This document shows positions 47,201-59,818 of a DNA stretch of 64,000 nucleotides, in pieces. Under the pieces are notes generated by a model. That model saw only the letters and a program-made list of their open reading frames with translations, did not search any database and was not told the origin of the DNA. The stretch is from NCBI GenBank assembly GCA_019914995.1, contig CM034128.1, positions 2,668,501 through 2,732,500 on the forward strand. Direction: 5' to 3'. A program made the position numbers and the translations under genes. Positions within the stretch are counted from its first letter, which is position 1. Each line of letters begins with the position of its first letter. The DNA is from Acanthochlamys bracteata. Its lineage: Eukaryota; Streptophyta; Magnoliopsida; Pandanales; Velloziaceae.

Positions 47201-47829
47201 TACTGTCTTCTTCTGCTGCTAGAATCCTATGTCAACAGAAAGGTGTTGTGAGCTTATTGTCAGTGCTGCGGTGCACGGACTGAAAGAAGTATGGATATCG
47301 AAGCAGGTTATCCTCTTGAAGTCATTATCTCTGAATATGACCGCTTTATGTTTTTAACAATTCTGACTTCTCTAATTGTTGAAGAGTAACCTTATCGTTG
47401 TCTTTCTGCAGCCAATATTAGCAGTAATGTACCTGGTGCAATACATGCCAACTATTGGCTACTGGTTGATCGACAAGGTATGGTTTTGGTGGAATCCATC
47501 ATAATTTTTGGCTAATAAAGGTTTCGTTCAAATCGCTAGGACTCAGGCATACTTTTGATTTCACAAACCTTTGCAATCCATAAACTAATCCTTACTTTTT
47601 TGTCATGATTTAGCAAAAAGGATAGTGTTAACCACTTCATCTCTAGATCGTCAGCAGATTTAATTATCAGTTTGCACTTTTATTTCTTTCATGTACTCAT
47701 TTTTCAGCAATCTAATTGCTTCACCTTTTACGTTCTTCTTTCCATTAGGTTGGCAACAACCGGGTAACTTCAACCGAGACGAACCCATCTCTCATGACTC
47801 TCCTTTTCGGCCAAAAGAAGAAGAAATAA
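44264..47829 (+). CDS. DHRS7-like short-chain dehydrogenase/reductase, copy A
   Basis: Classical SDR, NAD(P)-dependent oxidoreductase, probably anchored in the ER or another endomembrane by its N-terminal helix; the substrate is unknown. Exons: 44264-44330, 44877-44932, 45034-45067, 45436-45534, 45647-45795, 45894-45932, 46018-46110, 46229-46327, 46482-46565, 47223-47306, 47412-47477, 47749-47829 (951 nt, 316 aa). Residues 1-22 are hydrophobic. The cofactor motif TGASQGIG starts at residue 46. The catalytic triad is Ser182, Tyr195 and Lys199 (YSASK). HNAA replaces the usual NNAG. A second hydrophobic segment near the C-terminus (LAVMYLVQYMPTIGYWLIDKV) is typical of the plant DHRS7-like subgroup. 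The C-terminus ends in KKKK, compatible with ER retrieval. It lies 573 bp upstream of its tandem paralogue. Confidence 0.92.
45129..45200 (+). repeat. 37-bp tandem repeat in SDR copy A intron 3
   Basis: Two adjacent units start GTATGCATATTATAGCATGT (45129) and GTATGCATGTTATAGCATGT (45166) and both continue AGAAGTGTGT. They differ at only a few positions, suggesting a recent local duplication. Confidence 0.85.
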
Positions 47830-48402
47830 CGAGCTCGGGATACCTATGAAAAACCGCAGTAAATCATATTAGTGCAAAATTTTCTCTATCATTTGTAAAA
47901 CCATGTTACTTGTGCGCCTGTATCATTGTTTCATGTTAACTCCCTGCCACTGTAATATTAAATCTTCGTGATCTTATTGTTCCTTGAGGAATGAGCATGA
48001 CTGTTAGGGCGTGTTTCAATACAAATGAGTTTTACAAGTGAAATTTGGTGAAAGTATATTTCTTGTGGTAATAGTGTTCGGTAAAATAGTGTTGTATATA
48101 AAAAGTGAAAGTAAAATTTGTGATAATTGAAATATGTAAAGTACAGAATTCATATTTTAAAAAAATAGATGGGAAAAATTTAGGCCTAATAAAAGCCCGA
48201 TATGTTAATGGGCCGTTGGTTTGGCCGATTGAAGCCATCACCATGCCATCAAATACAAGATATAGATCGACGCTCTAGAATTATTAACGTGTCCTCTGCT
48301 TCCGGTTTCCACCGGGGGAAAAATCTAAAAAACGAAATATACTAACTACCGGAAGCGAGTAGAATTTGCGGAAGTGAGTACAGGAAAACGAACAAGGGAA
48401 CC
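47830..48402. other. intergenic between the tandem SDR genes
   Basis: This is the 3' UTR of copy A and promoter of copy B. The 48010-48180 part is AT-rich with GTGAAA/AAATT repeats but has no clear terminal repeats. No gene is seen. Confidence 0.5.
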
Positions 48403-51400
48403 ATGCTGTTGTTCATCTTGAGCTCCACCATCATTGCCGGAGCCTTTTTTCTTCTCACTGTATTTGCTTCCGCTGATGGTTCGTTCTCGAAGTAACAATA
48501 CAAACGCACTTGTTTTTTAAATGAAAAAAATGGATCTCTTTGGATTTGTTTCCACTTTTGTGTCTTTTTTATTTCTTTAAATTGAAATAGCGTTAATTTG
48601 ATGGGTAATGGGTTCTAGGGGATCTTATATTGATGTCGAAGGGCCCTGCGAAGAGAGAAGAAGTGGAAGGCAAGGTTAGAATCAGTTATTATCTTGTTTT
48701 CTCTCTTGGTGTTCTTTTTTGGATAGTTGGAGTTGTTTGTTTGTAGTAAATTAGTAATTGATATGTTTTTGTTAATTAGGTCGTATGGATCACTGGAGCC
48801 AGCCGTGGAATTGGTAAGAATTCACGGTAATTTTATTTTTTAATGTTTTATAGTTTTTGGTGCTACAGTAGACTGTTACCATTGTTATGTATAATGAGGA
48901 ACGTTACAGCTGCTTCCTACTTTGGTGATCTTTGTATTAGCAATGATAATTACAATATGAAGATAAAATATGGGTAGAGTTTCATATGATATTCAGACTT
49001 CAGTTTCATGTAAACTGTATGTGTTAGATGAAGTTTTTCTATGATTCTGTTATTGCCAGGATGTGTTAGACGAAGTTAACTTGCCAATCATGCTGATCTC
49101 CTTAATACGAAGCAGAGAAAATAAATATTGTGATAAGAGCACTAAATTAAACATGTACAAATAAAACATTGTTATAACAGTGATTCAGCTGTCCAATTAT
49201 CAAGGAACATGATCTTGTTTGCCCCAACTTGAATAATAGACAAGTAGAGAATTGACATGAGAAGGTGTAGGCTTATAGACTTTCTATTGCATCTTGCTAG
49301 TAGAAGCTTAGACGATTCTTATGCATGTTCTGGAATAAATGAGACTAACCAATATTGTGATGCAACTATTCTCAAGAAAGAATCAGAAAGGTTCTACATT
49401 TGGTATGGTCCGTGGCTATCCATCTGAAGACATGTTAGGTCTCCCCCTTTATCCTGCAAATTTGTTTCTGATAAAATTCCATGTTTATATATGTTGATAA
49501 TCATTGTTAGCAAAGGAACGTTTTCCTTCACATGCTGATTGCATCGTTATTGACAAAGTTGAGAAAACAATTTAAGGATGGATTCTTGCCGGACAACAAT
49601 AGTAGCAAAGGGAATATGGCTGCCATGCAATGCATTAGTATTTAGTAATTCCTTTCAGTTTTTTACTTGAGTTGTATTTTATCCTTTTGGGCTACTAACG
49701 GGACTTGATTTTAGTGCAAACTATGATTTATATGTAACCTTGTGTGACCCCAATTTTCTGCCTTCGGCCTATCCTTAAACAAAAAAAGAACCATGGGTGG
49801 GAGTAAGGATATTATATGAAAAAATCTCTGAACCTGCTCTATCAATAGTCTTGCTAAAGAAATTTAAAGTGTATTACGTTTTTAGTATTTTAACTTTCCA
49901 GGGGAGACCCTTGCAAGACAATTTGCAGCTTTAGGAGCAAATTTGATACTTTCTGCTCGAAATGTAGCAGAGCTTGAGCGAGTCAAAAAAGAAATAACTG
50001 GTAAAGCCTTCACTAGCTGATAGGATGCTGAAGAAATTTTAATGTTGATACTTATAAAATGCTTCAAGTTTCCAATCTTCAAAAGTTACATGTTTGGATT
50101 GGTTTTAATAGCTAGAGATATATCGGGAGGAGTTGAGATCCTGCCTTTAGATTTGACATCTAGTGAAGAATCCTTGAGAGAAGCAGTTCAGAAGGCGGAA
50201 TCTTTTTTCTCAGGTACTGGTGTGAATATAATGGTCCACAATGCAGCATTTGAACGTCCTGTAAGTAATTACCTTCTGTCATGTGAATTTCTTTCATTAG
50301 TTACTGTAAGCTTTTGTCAGTCGACTTTTCAAAAGTTCTGACTTGTGAGAAGATGTGATGCACCAATTTCGTACTTTTGTTATTTGTTCACTTCTGCAGA
50401 AGAGAAAAGCACTGGAAGAAACTGCAGAGGGTATTGAGGTGTAAAAGAAACTCTCATCTATATTTTTTTATGCGGGCTACTCTTCCTTGGAAATTGACTG
50501 CTGCAATTTCATGTTTTCAAAAGGCTACCTTCAAAGTAAATGTCCTTGGGACAATAAACCTGACCCGCCTTGTTTCACCTTTCATGCTGAAAAGAGGGAA
50601 AGGCCAGTTTGTTGTGGTATGATGAGAATAATTTGCTACTTTTGTTGTCAATGTGATTCTCTGTATGCACCCTAGCATTGCTAACTTATCTTACCTGCAG
50701 ATGAGTAGTGCCGCAGGAAAGTGTCCTGCACCAGGTCAAGCTGTATATTCTGCTTCAAAGCATGCTCTGAATGGGTACTTCCATACCCTGCGGTCTGAGG
50801 TATTATCTTGCACACTATTATAAAGTTTCTTCTAAAAACCTTTAGCAAATTTTACTTGTCTATATGCAAGTTTGCTGTCAAGCCTTGACTTCATGACAAA
50901 ACATTTAGATTCTTGAATTACCTGCCTTGAGCTTCTTAAAATTGGTTGCTATCACAGCTGTATCAGAAGGGCATCAAGGTTACCATTGTCTGTCCTGGGC
51001 CAATTGATACATCCAGTGTTCCTGGGGCAAGCTCTTCTGGGCAGAGTCATCATACTGAGGTCTGTTTCCTAGAAAAGCTAAAAACTTTTTACAAGTGATG
51101 AAACAATGCCCAATCCCTGCATAAAAAGCCGTATTGTGCACCATTTCTTTCAACTCAAGGCTCTTTGTTGATTCATAATGCAATCTATTAATGTCAGAGC
51201 TACTCGTAAGTCTTTATAACTGAAGTATTCCTAGGAGGTGTAGATATCAGTGAGAGAGACAGCATACACGAATTGAGCACTTAAATGTAACTTTGACATG
51301 AGAAAGCGTTTGGAGAGCAGTAGTAGCTTTGGTGACTGTCAAGTTTATCACTTTTGTACTTCCACCTTCGGCAGAGACGTGTATCAGCAGAAAGATGTGC

Positions 51401-51990
51401 GGAGCTAACAATTGTTGCAGCTTCCCATGGGATAAAGGAAGCTTGGATATCAAATCAGGTAATCGGGATTGCTTGTAATGGTTTTTTTAAATTCTATTTC
51501 CAACTTTGGAATGAATTGTTTTAGAAATTAAATGTAATATTAGTAATCTAGTTTATGTTGGTAGATCAGTGATAGGTTTTTATTCTGCTAGATGGGAAGA
51601 CTGCCTTGATCATCATTTTTCATGAATTACTTATGTAGCTTGATTAACTTAGAAAACTGTTTTGCAGCCTGTGTTACTGGTTATGTACTTAACACAGTAT
51701 GTTCCACCTGTTGGCTATTGGCTCATGGACAAGGTACAATCATTTGTTAATCAACATACTTAAAATTCAATTAGCTTCTAGTCTATTCGTTCATGCTGTT
51801 TTGATTACTGAGAACGGAAGATGATGAATGCTATACCAAGTTAAATCCTCTGCGCTAACTGAATTCTTGTCAGTACCAATGCTCTGGCTTGATCTTGAAC
51901 TAGGTTGGTGGAAATCGGTTGGAAGCCGCAGCAAAGAAAAGCAGCACATACAGCTGGAAGCTGTTGTACTCGCAGAAGAAGTCATCCTAG
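48403..51990 (+). CDS. DHRS7-like short-chain dehydrogenase/reductase, copy B
   Basis: Tandem paralogue of the upstream SDR gene. Exons: 48403-48478, 48619-48674, 48780-48813, 49902-50000, 50112-50260, 50400-50438, 50524-50616, 50701-50799, 50958-51059, 51375-51458, 51668-51733, 51904-51990 (984 nt, 327 aa). Exons 2-8, 10 and 11 have exactly the same lengths as in copy A, which confirms both models. The N-terminal anchor is residues 1-25. TGASRGIG begins at residue 49, and the triad is Ser185, Tyr198 and Lys202. It differs from copy A by a longer exon 9 (PGPIDTSSVPGASSSG region), a different exon 5 start (ARDISGG before VEILPLD), a longer N-terminal exon and a Ser-ending tail (QKKSS) without the KKKK end. 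Intron 3 is long (1088 nt). Substrate unknown. Confidence 0.9.
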
Positions 51991-53128
51991 TAGCGTTTGG
52001 CTTGACCACTCAGATTCATGTAAGCTATCCACGTCTCCATGATGCAGCATCAGGTTGTGAAGAAGGATTTCTCTACAGCTATGGGCTTCAAATTAGTTGG
52101 TGAAAAGCCGCTTCCTCACATCGTGTTCACCCATATGTAATGATGACCTTATCTATCACTTTGCATTTATCTTCACGCAGTAAGAGGATGAAAAATAATA
52201 AGCTAGAAAGCTACTGCTAGTTTAGTCCTAAAATGCTTTGATCATAAAAGTTGGTGTTTGTGTTCTTGCATTGCAAACAAATTGCAACACATAACAAGCA
52301 CTCTTCCAGACGACAATGTTAACAGATCAAGCATTTACATCAAATAGAGAGTTAATAGTAAGAACAGCCAATTACACCTGGGGTCAAGCCTCGATACAGT
52401 GGGGGTGAGTTCAGAGAAGTCTCGCCGGAAAGTGGCTGAAGGTTTGCTTGCTCCATTCAATCGCTGACTGAACTTGAGATCTGCTCCGAGGTGCCAAATT
52501 ATAAATCTAACGACCAATGAATTTGTGAATAGTGATTATAGAGGTGCTAATATGCAAATAATTATATGGTGTTTTGGGCCCTAAATGAGTAAATGGCAAC
52601 ATATTTCTTTCTCTTTTAAATTTGTTCAAGAAATTTTTAGATCAAGAGAATTTCTTACTTCTAGTAAAATCAAACTTAATGGTAATGTGATTTAAAGTTA
52701 ACTTTTTATGCCATATCTCAGTAGGTCAAAGTTTCTCTAAAATCGTCTCTTACAGATGAACATCAATTTGTTGCGAATCTGAAATTTTGTATAGTTAAAT
52801 GTTGTCCATAGATGAACAACATTATCGTGATGCAGTGGAGGATTAAACGATTATGTTTTCACTACTGACAAAATTTATCGTTTTGACATAAACATAAACA
52901 GCTATTCCTAATAAGCTCCTTTGAAGCAAACACTTCTCCCTTAATAACTTTTGAGAGAACTCGTTTATGTAAAATACAATTCGTATTAAGTATGTGACTG
53001 GATTCTCCAAATCACTGCAAAAAGAATAAGATAGGGCGGACAATCCATCGGATTTCTGTGTCTCTGTCCCACAGCTCTACAAATTGCTGGAGTGTTGAAG
53101 ACGTAGGTCCTGATTCTGATTGGGTTTG
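51991..53128. other. convergent region, SDR copy B to membrane-protein gene
   Basis: Both flanking genes end towards this stretch. I see 3' UTR-like sequence and no element with clear ends. Short open frames on the minus strand at 52335-52517 and 52843-53043 have no protein-like features. Confidence 0.45.
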
Positions 53129-56100
53129 TTAAGGTTCCAACCTAGCTAAGTGCAAAACTTGCCTTTGAGATGTTTCAATATAATCAACTTCTGATGTCTC
53201 TGATGGTGTTAATTGGGGTCTGACGGAGCCATCAGAGAGATGGTACATGGCTTCATGATGAGCTTCAATGATTCTGATTAGAACCAGGACTACCATTATT
53301 ATCAACAAAACTAACAGTGATCCCCATGTCATGCGTACGTATTTCTTTAGCGGTGTGCATTGTTCAAAAAGAATTTTAGAGAATGCGTCCTTTACTATGT
53401 GACAATCAACCAATTTCTCCATGTTGGGATAAGAATTTAGAATGTTCTGAACTGAGTTTGCGTAAACTATAACTCTGTTGTAATCAGTAGGTGATATAAA
53501 TTCTCCTGGTCTGCAGGATCCATCATCACTTCCTAAACAAGCGTATTTTTTCAGTACCTGTAAAAACAGAGCGCATGAGATGCTAGATTGTCGTCGATAA
53601 ATCAAGTTAGTATTGAATGCGTCAGAGAAGGAGATCTAATCACCTGAGGAATATCCCCTACTTGAATTGTATTCGATGAACAATTCTCCGGCTGGTAACT
53701 GTAGTCAGGAGGTCCTGAGAAGGGATTGCACACGTATTCCATGCCTGAAATGTAGGACTGCACTTTTGATATGTTTACGTTCACCTGTAGATTTTGCAGA
53801 TTTTATTAGTGACAAAAAAAGTACTAGTAGTTGCAGCCATTAAACCAAGTGTTCCTCTAGATTAAGCAATATTGCTACAAAGCGATTGTTCAAGGATTAA
53901 CGACTATGCAACATGGTAGATTGCAGGATGCATGCTATCATCTATAACAGGTTCGCATCCCAAATTGTGATATCAAAAGTACCGCAAACTGTTTAGTATG
54001 CATTGAGTATGAGATAGGCACCTGGTCAATTATGTCATGAATCCCGGAACCAGTTTCTTCTAAAATAGACTTGGCAGAATTCTGATCATTGCATGGTAGG
54101 ATTGAGCCCAAGCTGCTGCTACTCGGATCCTGACGATAGTCATTTAGTGCTGTGCATGTGTCACCTGAAAACCTGGAAAGTGGTTAGCCAACAGTTTCTT
54201 TGTTTAGCTTTGCTTTATAGAAGTATATATGCATTCCATTCATAAGTCAGTACGGTTCCTTACTTGCTTAGGGAGAAATACAACCCAAAATATAGCCAGA
54301 GTAGGAACATCAAGAGCCAACAGAGGACAATAAGCCTGCAATCAGAGTTTTGAATATTAGGTGTTCAAGTCGGTATATCACATATAGGCAATAGAAAAAA
54401 TTTTCTATTGTTTTCATGATTTTTTGATGAAGACCTAGACTTATATGCTTGACCTATCAATACATATTAAGTTTGTTTTAGGTTGTTTCATCTTGTAGTT
54501 CACAGTGATGTTTAAACGTGGTATCTTCCATCTTATAAATATGCAGATGAGCATGGCATTACATATACTCACAGATGAGAGACCCGGTGGAACTTCAGAG
54601 ACTCCGTTGCTGCAAAGATAAACTATAATTCAGTTTTCCTTAATAAAACGACTGACTGTAAAGTCGTTAACATCCAAGTGAACAAACTTACCGAGCAAAG
54701 CAAGTATCACTGCTAGGTTTAACACGATAGATACGATGGTCATCAATTTCCTGCATCGTATACATATATAATGTCAGTTCTGAATATTGTTGTCATTAGG
54801 CACCGATATGGGCAAATCTTGTTTGCTTTCAGGGATGCTGCTTACAATATTTTGAGACCTTTTTTGACTAGATTCATATTTTTTTCAGCCTTTCTCTGTA
54901 TGCTATCCGCTTCATCTTCAAGCTTCGTAGATGTCAAATCCAAACTGCTGGAAAATTCAAGGTCACTGGAGAGATCTCCATCTTGCTGCATAGCTCTAAC
55001 AGCTCCTGTGACATTGTGGATGGTGCCCAATGCCTCTTGTACTGTTTCTATGACAATATCCTTAATTTTGGTTGCCCTTGAATCAAATCTGGAGCTGCTA
55101 CCAAGAACTACTCCAGAAGAAATTCTGCAAAAGCAGTAGATATAAGAATTCAGTCAACTTCTATTAACTGATGCATTGCTAGTTTATCAAGTTAATGAGC
55201 TTCTAGATCTAGATTGGGAGTGAGCTAACTCACATGGCGAGAAACGTGAGAGAAACTCCTAAAATAATGGGCCAAAAACGACATTTCTTTGAGCAGGAAA
55301 GTCTCTTGCTCTCCTTTTTGGTTTTCTTGGAGGAGCAAATTGTTCTGATGAATAAAATGGTAATGGCTATGAGGCCTCCAAAAAGCCAAAGCATTCCTAT
55401 GCTGTATCCATACTTCCCAGCAAATATAACAGACTGAAAACAGAGAGAAAAAAAATTAATGAAGTTGAGTTGTTTCTCTAGTCTATTCTTTCTCACATAT
55501 TCATTGCACTCATATCTTAATAGGTTTTGGTTTCAGATTTCATGCTATCCATGCTAACTAATATCTCAACATAATTCTGGATATTTCAGAAATGCATCAC
55601 AAATTTTATGAGAAACTGTTGCCTGTAATCCATTTGCAGAAAGTACCTAGGCTATAGCTTGTCAACTACAAGATGGACATTTTGATTGAAGATGACTGAT
55701 TACTACCTGTAACTGAATGTTAGTTTATTGTATGATTTAGCAGTAGTTTTTGAAAAACTTTTAGCAGCATCTTATCTGCAATAACAAATGATTGAATATA
55801 TGAGCATGCTAGCCCTGAAACAAGAGCATCTTGGCACAATATAAAATCTTCGCATTGATGCTTTTTTTGAGAAAAATTCCATAACTTCAATTTTCAAATT
55901 GGAGATCACCATGCTGCGAACAGTACAATGGGTTTAAGTGCAGGTAAACCTCTATGTTTTTGGCATTTCAATCTCTAGTGTTTGCTTTCAAGTCTATGTA
56001 TTTTATTAGCTATGCCTTTATCTTCTGCTTTTAGTATGATGTATACAGAGAGTGTTGAGCAAATTCTTACACTCCAATAATGCTTGTTCGTGATGTTATA

Positions 56101-56566
56101 GCCACCTTCATATTTCTTGAAATTATCCAATGGATCGATCCTTTCTGTTCCTGCAGATAATGCATTCATCGGTTCTGAACCACTGCTTCCGCCTTCTGCA
56201 AGCCTTCTACCTACGAAAATTTGGAAGCAAGAAGAAACTACTGAGCAACTAAAGCTTTTCTTAGCATTTTCTAAAAACTTGTATAACAGGCTCTACATCG
56301 GTACAAGCAGTTTCAACTCTAAACCAAGTTGTAATTCTGGAGTTGAACCTTCACCTATACTCCGAACTAATGCTCCAGTGTTCATATCTTAATAATTAAT
56401 GTAATGTAATCATGGAGTGGGACAAGTTAAAATTTGAGATTTTTTTTTTCTTTAATTCACCTGAAAGGAAGGGCTGAGGCTTAACGGCATCTATGGAGTG
56501 GGCAACGGGTTGTCGGAGCAGGATTACAAGCAACAGCACAAGCAGCCCAATGCTTCTACTGCTCAT
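53129..56566 (-). CDS. multi-pass plant membrane protein, unknown function
   Basis: Belongs to a plant family of ~540-aa membrane proteins that I recall as resembling Dictyostelium DDB_G0292058-type proteins and, loosely, tweety-like topology. No function is established that I know of. Exons (minus): 56566-56461, 56210-56071, 55433-55234, 55124-54846, 54750-54692, 54609-54573, 54335-54264, 54172-54022, 53784-53644, 53557-53129 (1614 nt, 537 aa). A signal peptide covers residues about 1-24. The conserved LDNFKKYEGGYNITNKHYW precedes the first membrane helix. Helices are GMLWLFGGLIAITILFI, FWPIILGVSLTFLAM, LMTIVSIVLNLAVILALL, LIVLCWLLMFLLWLYFGLYF and, near the C-terminus, SLLVLLIIMVVLVLI. Cys-rich extracellular loops (DTCTAL, ILPCND, YVCNPF, ENCSS, DGSCRPGEF, EQCTPL) and likely N-glycosylation sites lie between helices 4 and 5. 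All exon phases join cleanly. Confidence 0.85.
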
Positions 56567-59500
56567 CTTCGTAGTATATTATTCTCTCTTAACCAATACC
56601 TCCTGTTAAATAATCAAAGTAGTCAATTATCTGTTGTTCGCTTTGTTCTAGCAGCTGATCAGCAAACGTGTAATTAACCCGTTGAATTTCATGATAAAGA
56701 ATCAAAACGAAAGCTTTAAGAAATTTCTTCAAAGATGAAAAAGATAACAGAGTCATTCATTGCATACTAGTGATCAACAACAAGATGATACATACCAGAA
56801 AGAACGGAGAGCAGAGGAAGCAGAGCAACTCTTCTCAAACTCCCATCAGTCGATTTCTTGATTCAAGAAAACATGAAGCTAGAAGTTCATGAAAACTAGT
56901 AGCAGCTCTATTTAGCTCAAACTCTGAAACCATGCACGAAGAAGATCTTGCAGGAGCTGCTCTTCTTGGAAATCCAATCAACTTTGAAGATCCTTCGACT
57001 AAAGACAAACTAAAGGTTTCAAGAAACCCTACTTCAACCCTTCGCTGTATTTAAGTAGAAGAAAAACAGAACCGTGTCAAATAAGAACAGGGAGAGAGCT
57101 TAGAACGAAAACGTGAACCTTTTGGTCAAGCTCCGCAATGAATGACTAGCAGAAATTAAAGTTATACAAACACATGCATGTATACTTTTCTTTTGAAGGA
57201 TTACAAAAGGTATCAATGGATCAAGAACATATATACTAAACCCTGTGCTCTAAGTAAAGGTACAAAGAGAAAAAGAAGAAGAAAAGAATCAAAGGTGAGA
57301 CTTTTATAGATTTTTAGTTCTGGTGGAAGTGTGAACTTATGAGGTAGAAGAATTGGAAAAGAAGGATTGCCGTTGCCCTGCAGCAGAAAGAGTTTGGTGT
57401 TCCTTTTTTTTTTCTTTTCTTTAGGTTGAAAATTACAAAAACAGGAGATCTTTGAATAAAAACTCACTAGTGAATCAAGACTTGTTCTTCTTATTCTTGT
57501 TTAAGTTTTTAGAAGACAGATTTTAATTGTTTAAGAGGAAAGGAGCTACAAAGTACGTGGTTACTCAAGTACTACAAAAATTAATATCAAAAGTTCACAA
57601 CAAACAAACAAATAACTAATAAATTCCACAGGATCTGAAATTACTTACAACAAAATATTTTTTTAAAATGTAATTTTATAATATTTATAACAAATTATTT
57701 TTTAGCTTTAAAAATATTAACTATAAAACTTTTATAACGTTTCATTTATCTATATTACTATAAAAAATTTACAATAAAAGAATAAAAAATACTTAAAAAT
57801 AAAGCCAAACGACTTCTAAAAGTTATTTCTTTTATCATGTCTTCAGTTATTAGAAATTTTAAATATTTATTTTATTTTTATGATATATATATATATATGA
57901 TTTTGGCCCCCATTTGTATTAAAAAGTTAATCCCACTGTCTCTATCTCTGATCCCAAAATTTGTGCACGTCTTTTTTATGAATAATTATTCTTGTGTCAT
58001 CTTGATTTCTTCTAGCAATTTTATCGAGAAATACTTTTTGCTTCAAAGCAAGTTCCCAAAAATATCTTTTTGCGGCTAGCTGTTTTATAATTAATGTTAT
58101 AAGAGAACACTAACCAAATAAATTAATATTTTAATGCAAAAACTATTTGTAAAAATAACATTTGAATCTAAACTACATTCTTTTTATTCTTATAATTCAC
58201 TTTTTCATTAAAATTTATTTATATAATTTACTAGAATACATGCTAAATATGTTTTGCACTCTTTTATTGTTGCAGAAGTTGTTGTTATAGCATAGGCATG
58301 ATGTACGAATGCTTCCGATAGAAGTTGTGTTCATAATAAGCAGCCGCTACTTTTGGTATTTTTTTGTTTTTTCTTAACAATTAGAGGAAATCGAGGGGAT
58401 TAATGGACCCACCCGAGTGGGCAACTTTGACTCTCCTGAAAAAGAACCGGAAAAAAAAGAAAAGAGGAGAAACAAATCGATCTTTATATATTGTGTTGTT
58501 TCGCTCTTTTTGGTGGGCTCATCACTTTTGACTGTTTGCGTTTCTGCTGTGTTCCTTTTTCACGACTCTTTTTTGTTGAATTTTGATTTCTAGGGTCTCA
58601 GCACAAGTTTGACAGTGCTATTATTTTATTTTTAATAATTTTTTTTATAATATTTTAAATTTTTTTATTATATATGTATAATTTTTATTATTATTTAGAT
58701 AAAAATTAAACTTACATTTTGAAAGTTTTCTAATTTAAACGTCGACCATTACCAAGTAAACAAAAATATTCACTTTTTATCAAATTAGTCTCTAACCCCT
58801 GCTCAATTTTTACAAACTAATTTTTAAAAGTAAGTGTAATACCAAAAATAAACACGCTCTTATACTATAAGTAATTAAAAAATAACTCATTTAATAAAAA
58901 TTTATTTTTGAATGATTTATTATTTTATTTTAAAATTATTTTTAATAACTCATTTTTATTTAGTTTTTTAAAATTTATTTTTAAAAACTCAATTTCAAAT
59001 AAATAAGACAAGTCTTTTCAGAGGTGACACAAAATACAACATCCCTGAACGATACATGTTAAAGGGAGCTTTTTGCAATCACATTCAAAAATTATTTTTT
59101 AATTTCATATTTTTTAATATATATTTTATAATTATTTAAAAAAATTATTTAAAATTTTAGATAGTATATAAAAATTCTACATAATAAAATTTTTTTATTA
59201 TATATTTTTATTATTTTTTTTAAAAATAAAAAAATAGAACATATTTTTTATTAAAAAAAATTCTTATTTTAAAAAAAATTTATTTTATAAGCAATTTTAA
59301 AACGCACCCAAAGTCTCTGCCGTGGTCTGTCTAGATAAGTTTACCATGTAAACAATTAACGATTATTTTAAAAGGACACCACGCGAATTCAACATAAAAA
59401 ATGTCAATACACGTTTATCAGGGGAATGCATAGAATAAACCACAAAAACTGGTTCCATATTGGTCTCACGTTCGTCAAATAATTGTCGCTGTATAGGCAT

Positions 59501-59818
59501 TTCATTTTAAAAGAAGTACTAGTAAAATGGAAACTTGCAAATTGAAAGGATAAACTTTATTTCTTACTGAGCTAACGTTAAAGTTAACCACTTACAGGAA
59601 AGAACTACCATCTCTGAAGCCTGCTATGAGATATTATTTATATCACCTAAGGGGGGTAGCAGAAGAGAGATATTCTACAACTGAACTTACAAATAGAAAT
59701 AATATACGAACTGAGAGACTAATCTACAAACTTTAACGGGCACGGGCTCGCCTCCTGCATGCCTTCTGCAGCAACCTTAAGAGTAGTTGAGTAAGAGTTT
59801 CTGTAATGCGTCGCTGTA
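56567..59818. other. AT-rich intergenic region with element copies
   Basis: The first ~600 bases are probably the promoter and 5' UTR of the membrane-protein gene. AT-rich copies lie at about 57640-57820 and 59062-59309, with a weaker one near 58615-58745. A short (AT)n run lies near 57882-57896. The last ~200 bases are the 3' UTR of the SANT gene. No gene is visible. Confidence 0.5.
59062..59309 (+). mobile_element. AT-rich Tourist-like MITE copy
   Basis: It opens AAGGGAGCTTTTTGCAATC and closes TTTTAAAACGCACCC, with the family's internal motif order closely following the 11021-11279 and 34170-34383 copies. Non-coding, about 250 bp. Confidence 0.55.

Noticed and set aside
44264-51990. 3-ketodihydrosphingosine reductase (TSC10) as identity of the SDR pair
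   Set aside because: The C-terminal MYLVQYMPTIGYWL-type segment and overall motifs fit DHRS7-like proteins; the TSC10 signatures I know are absent.
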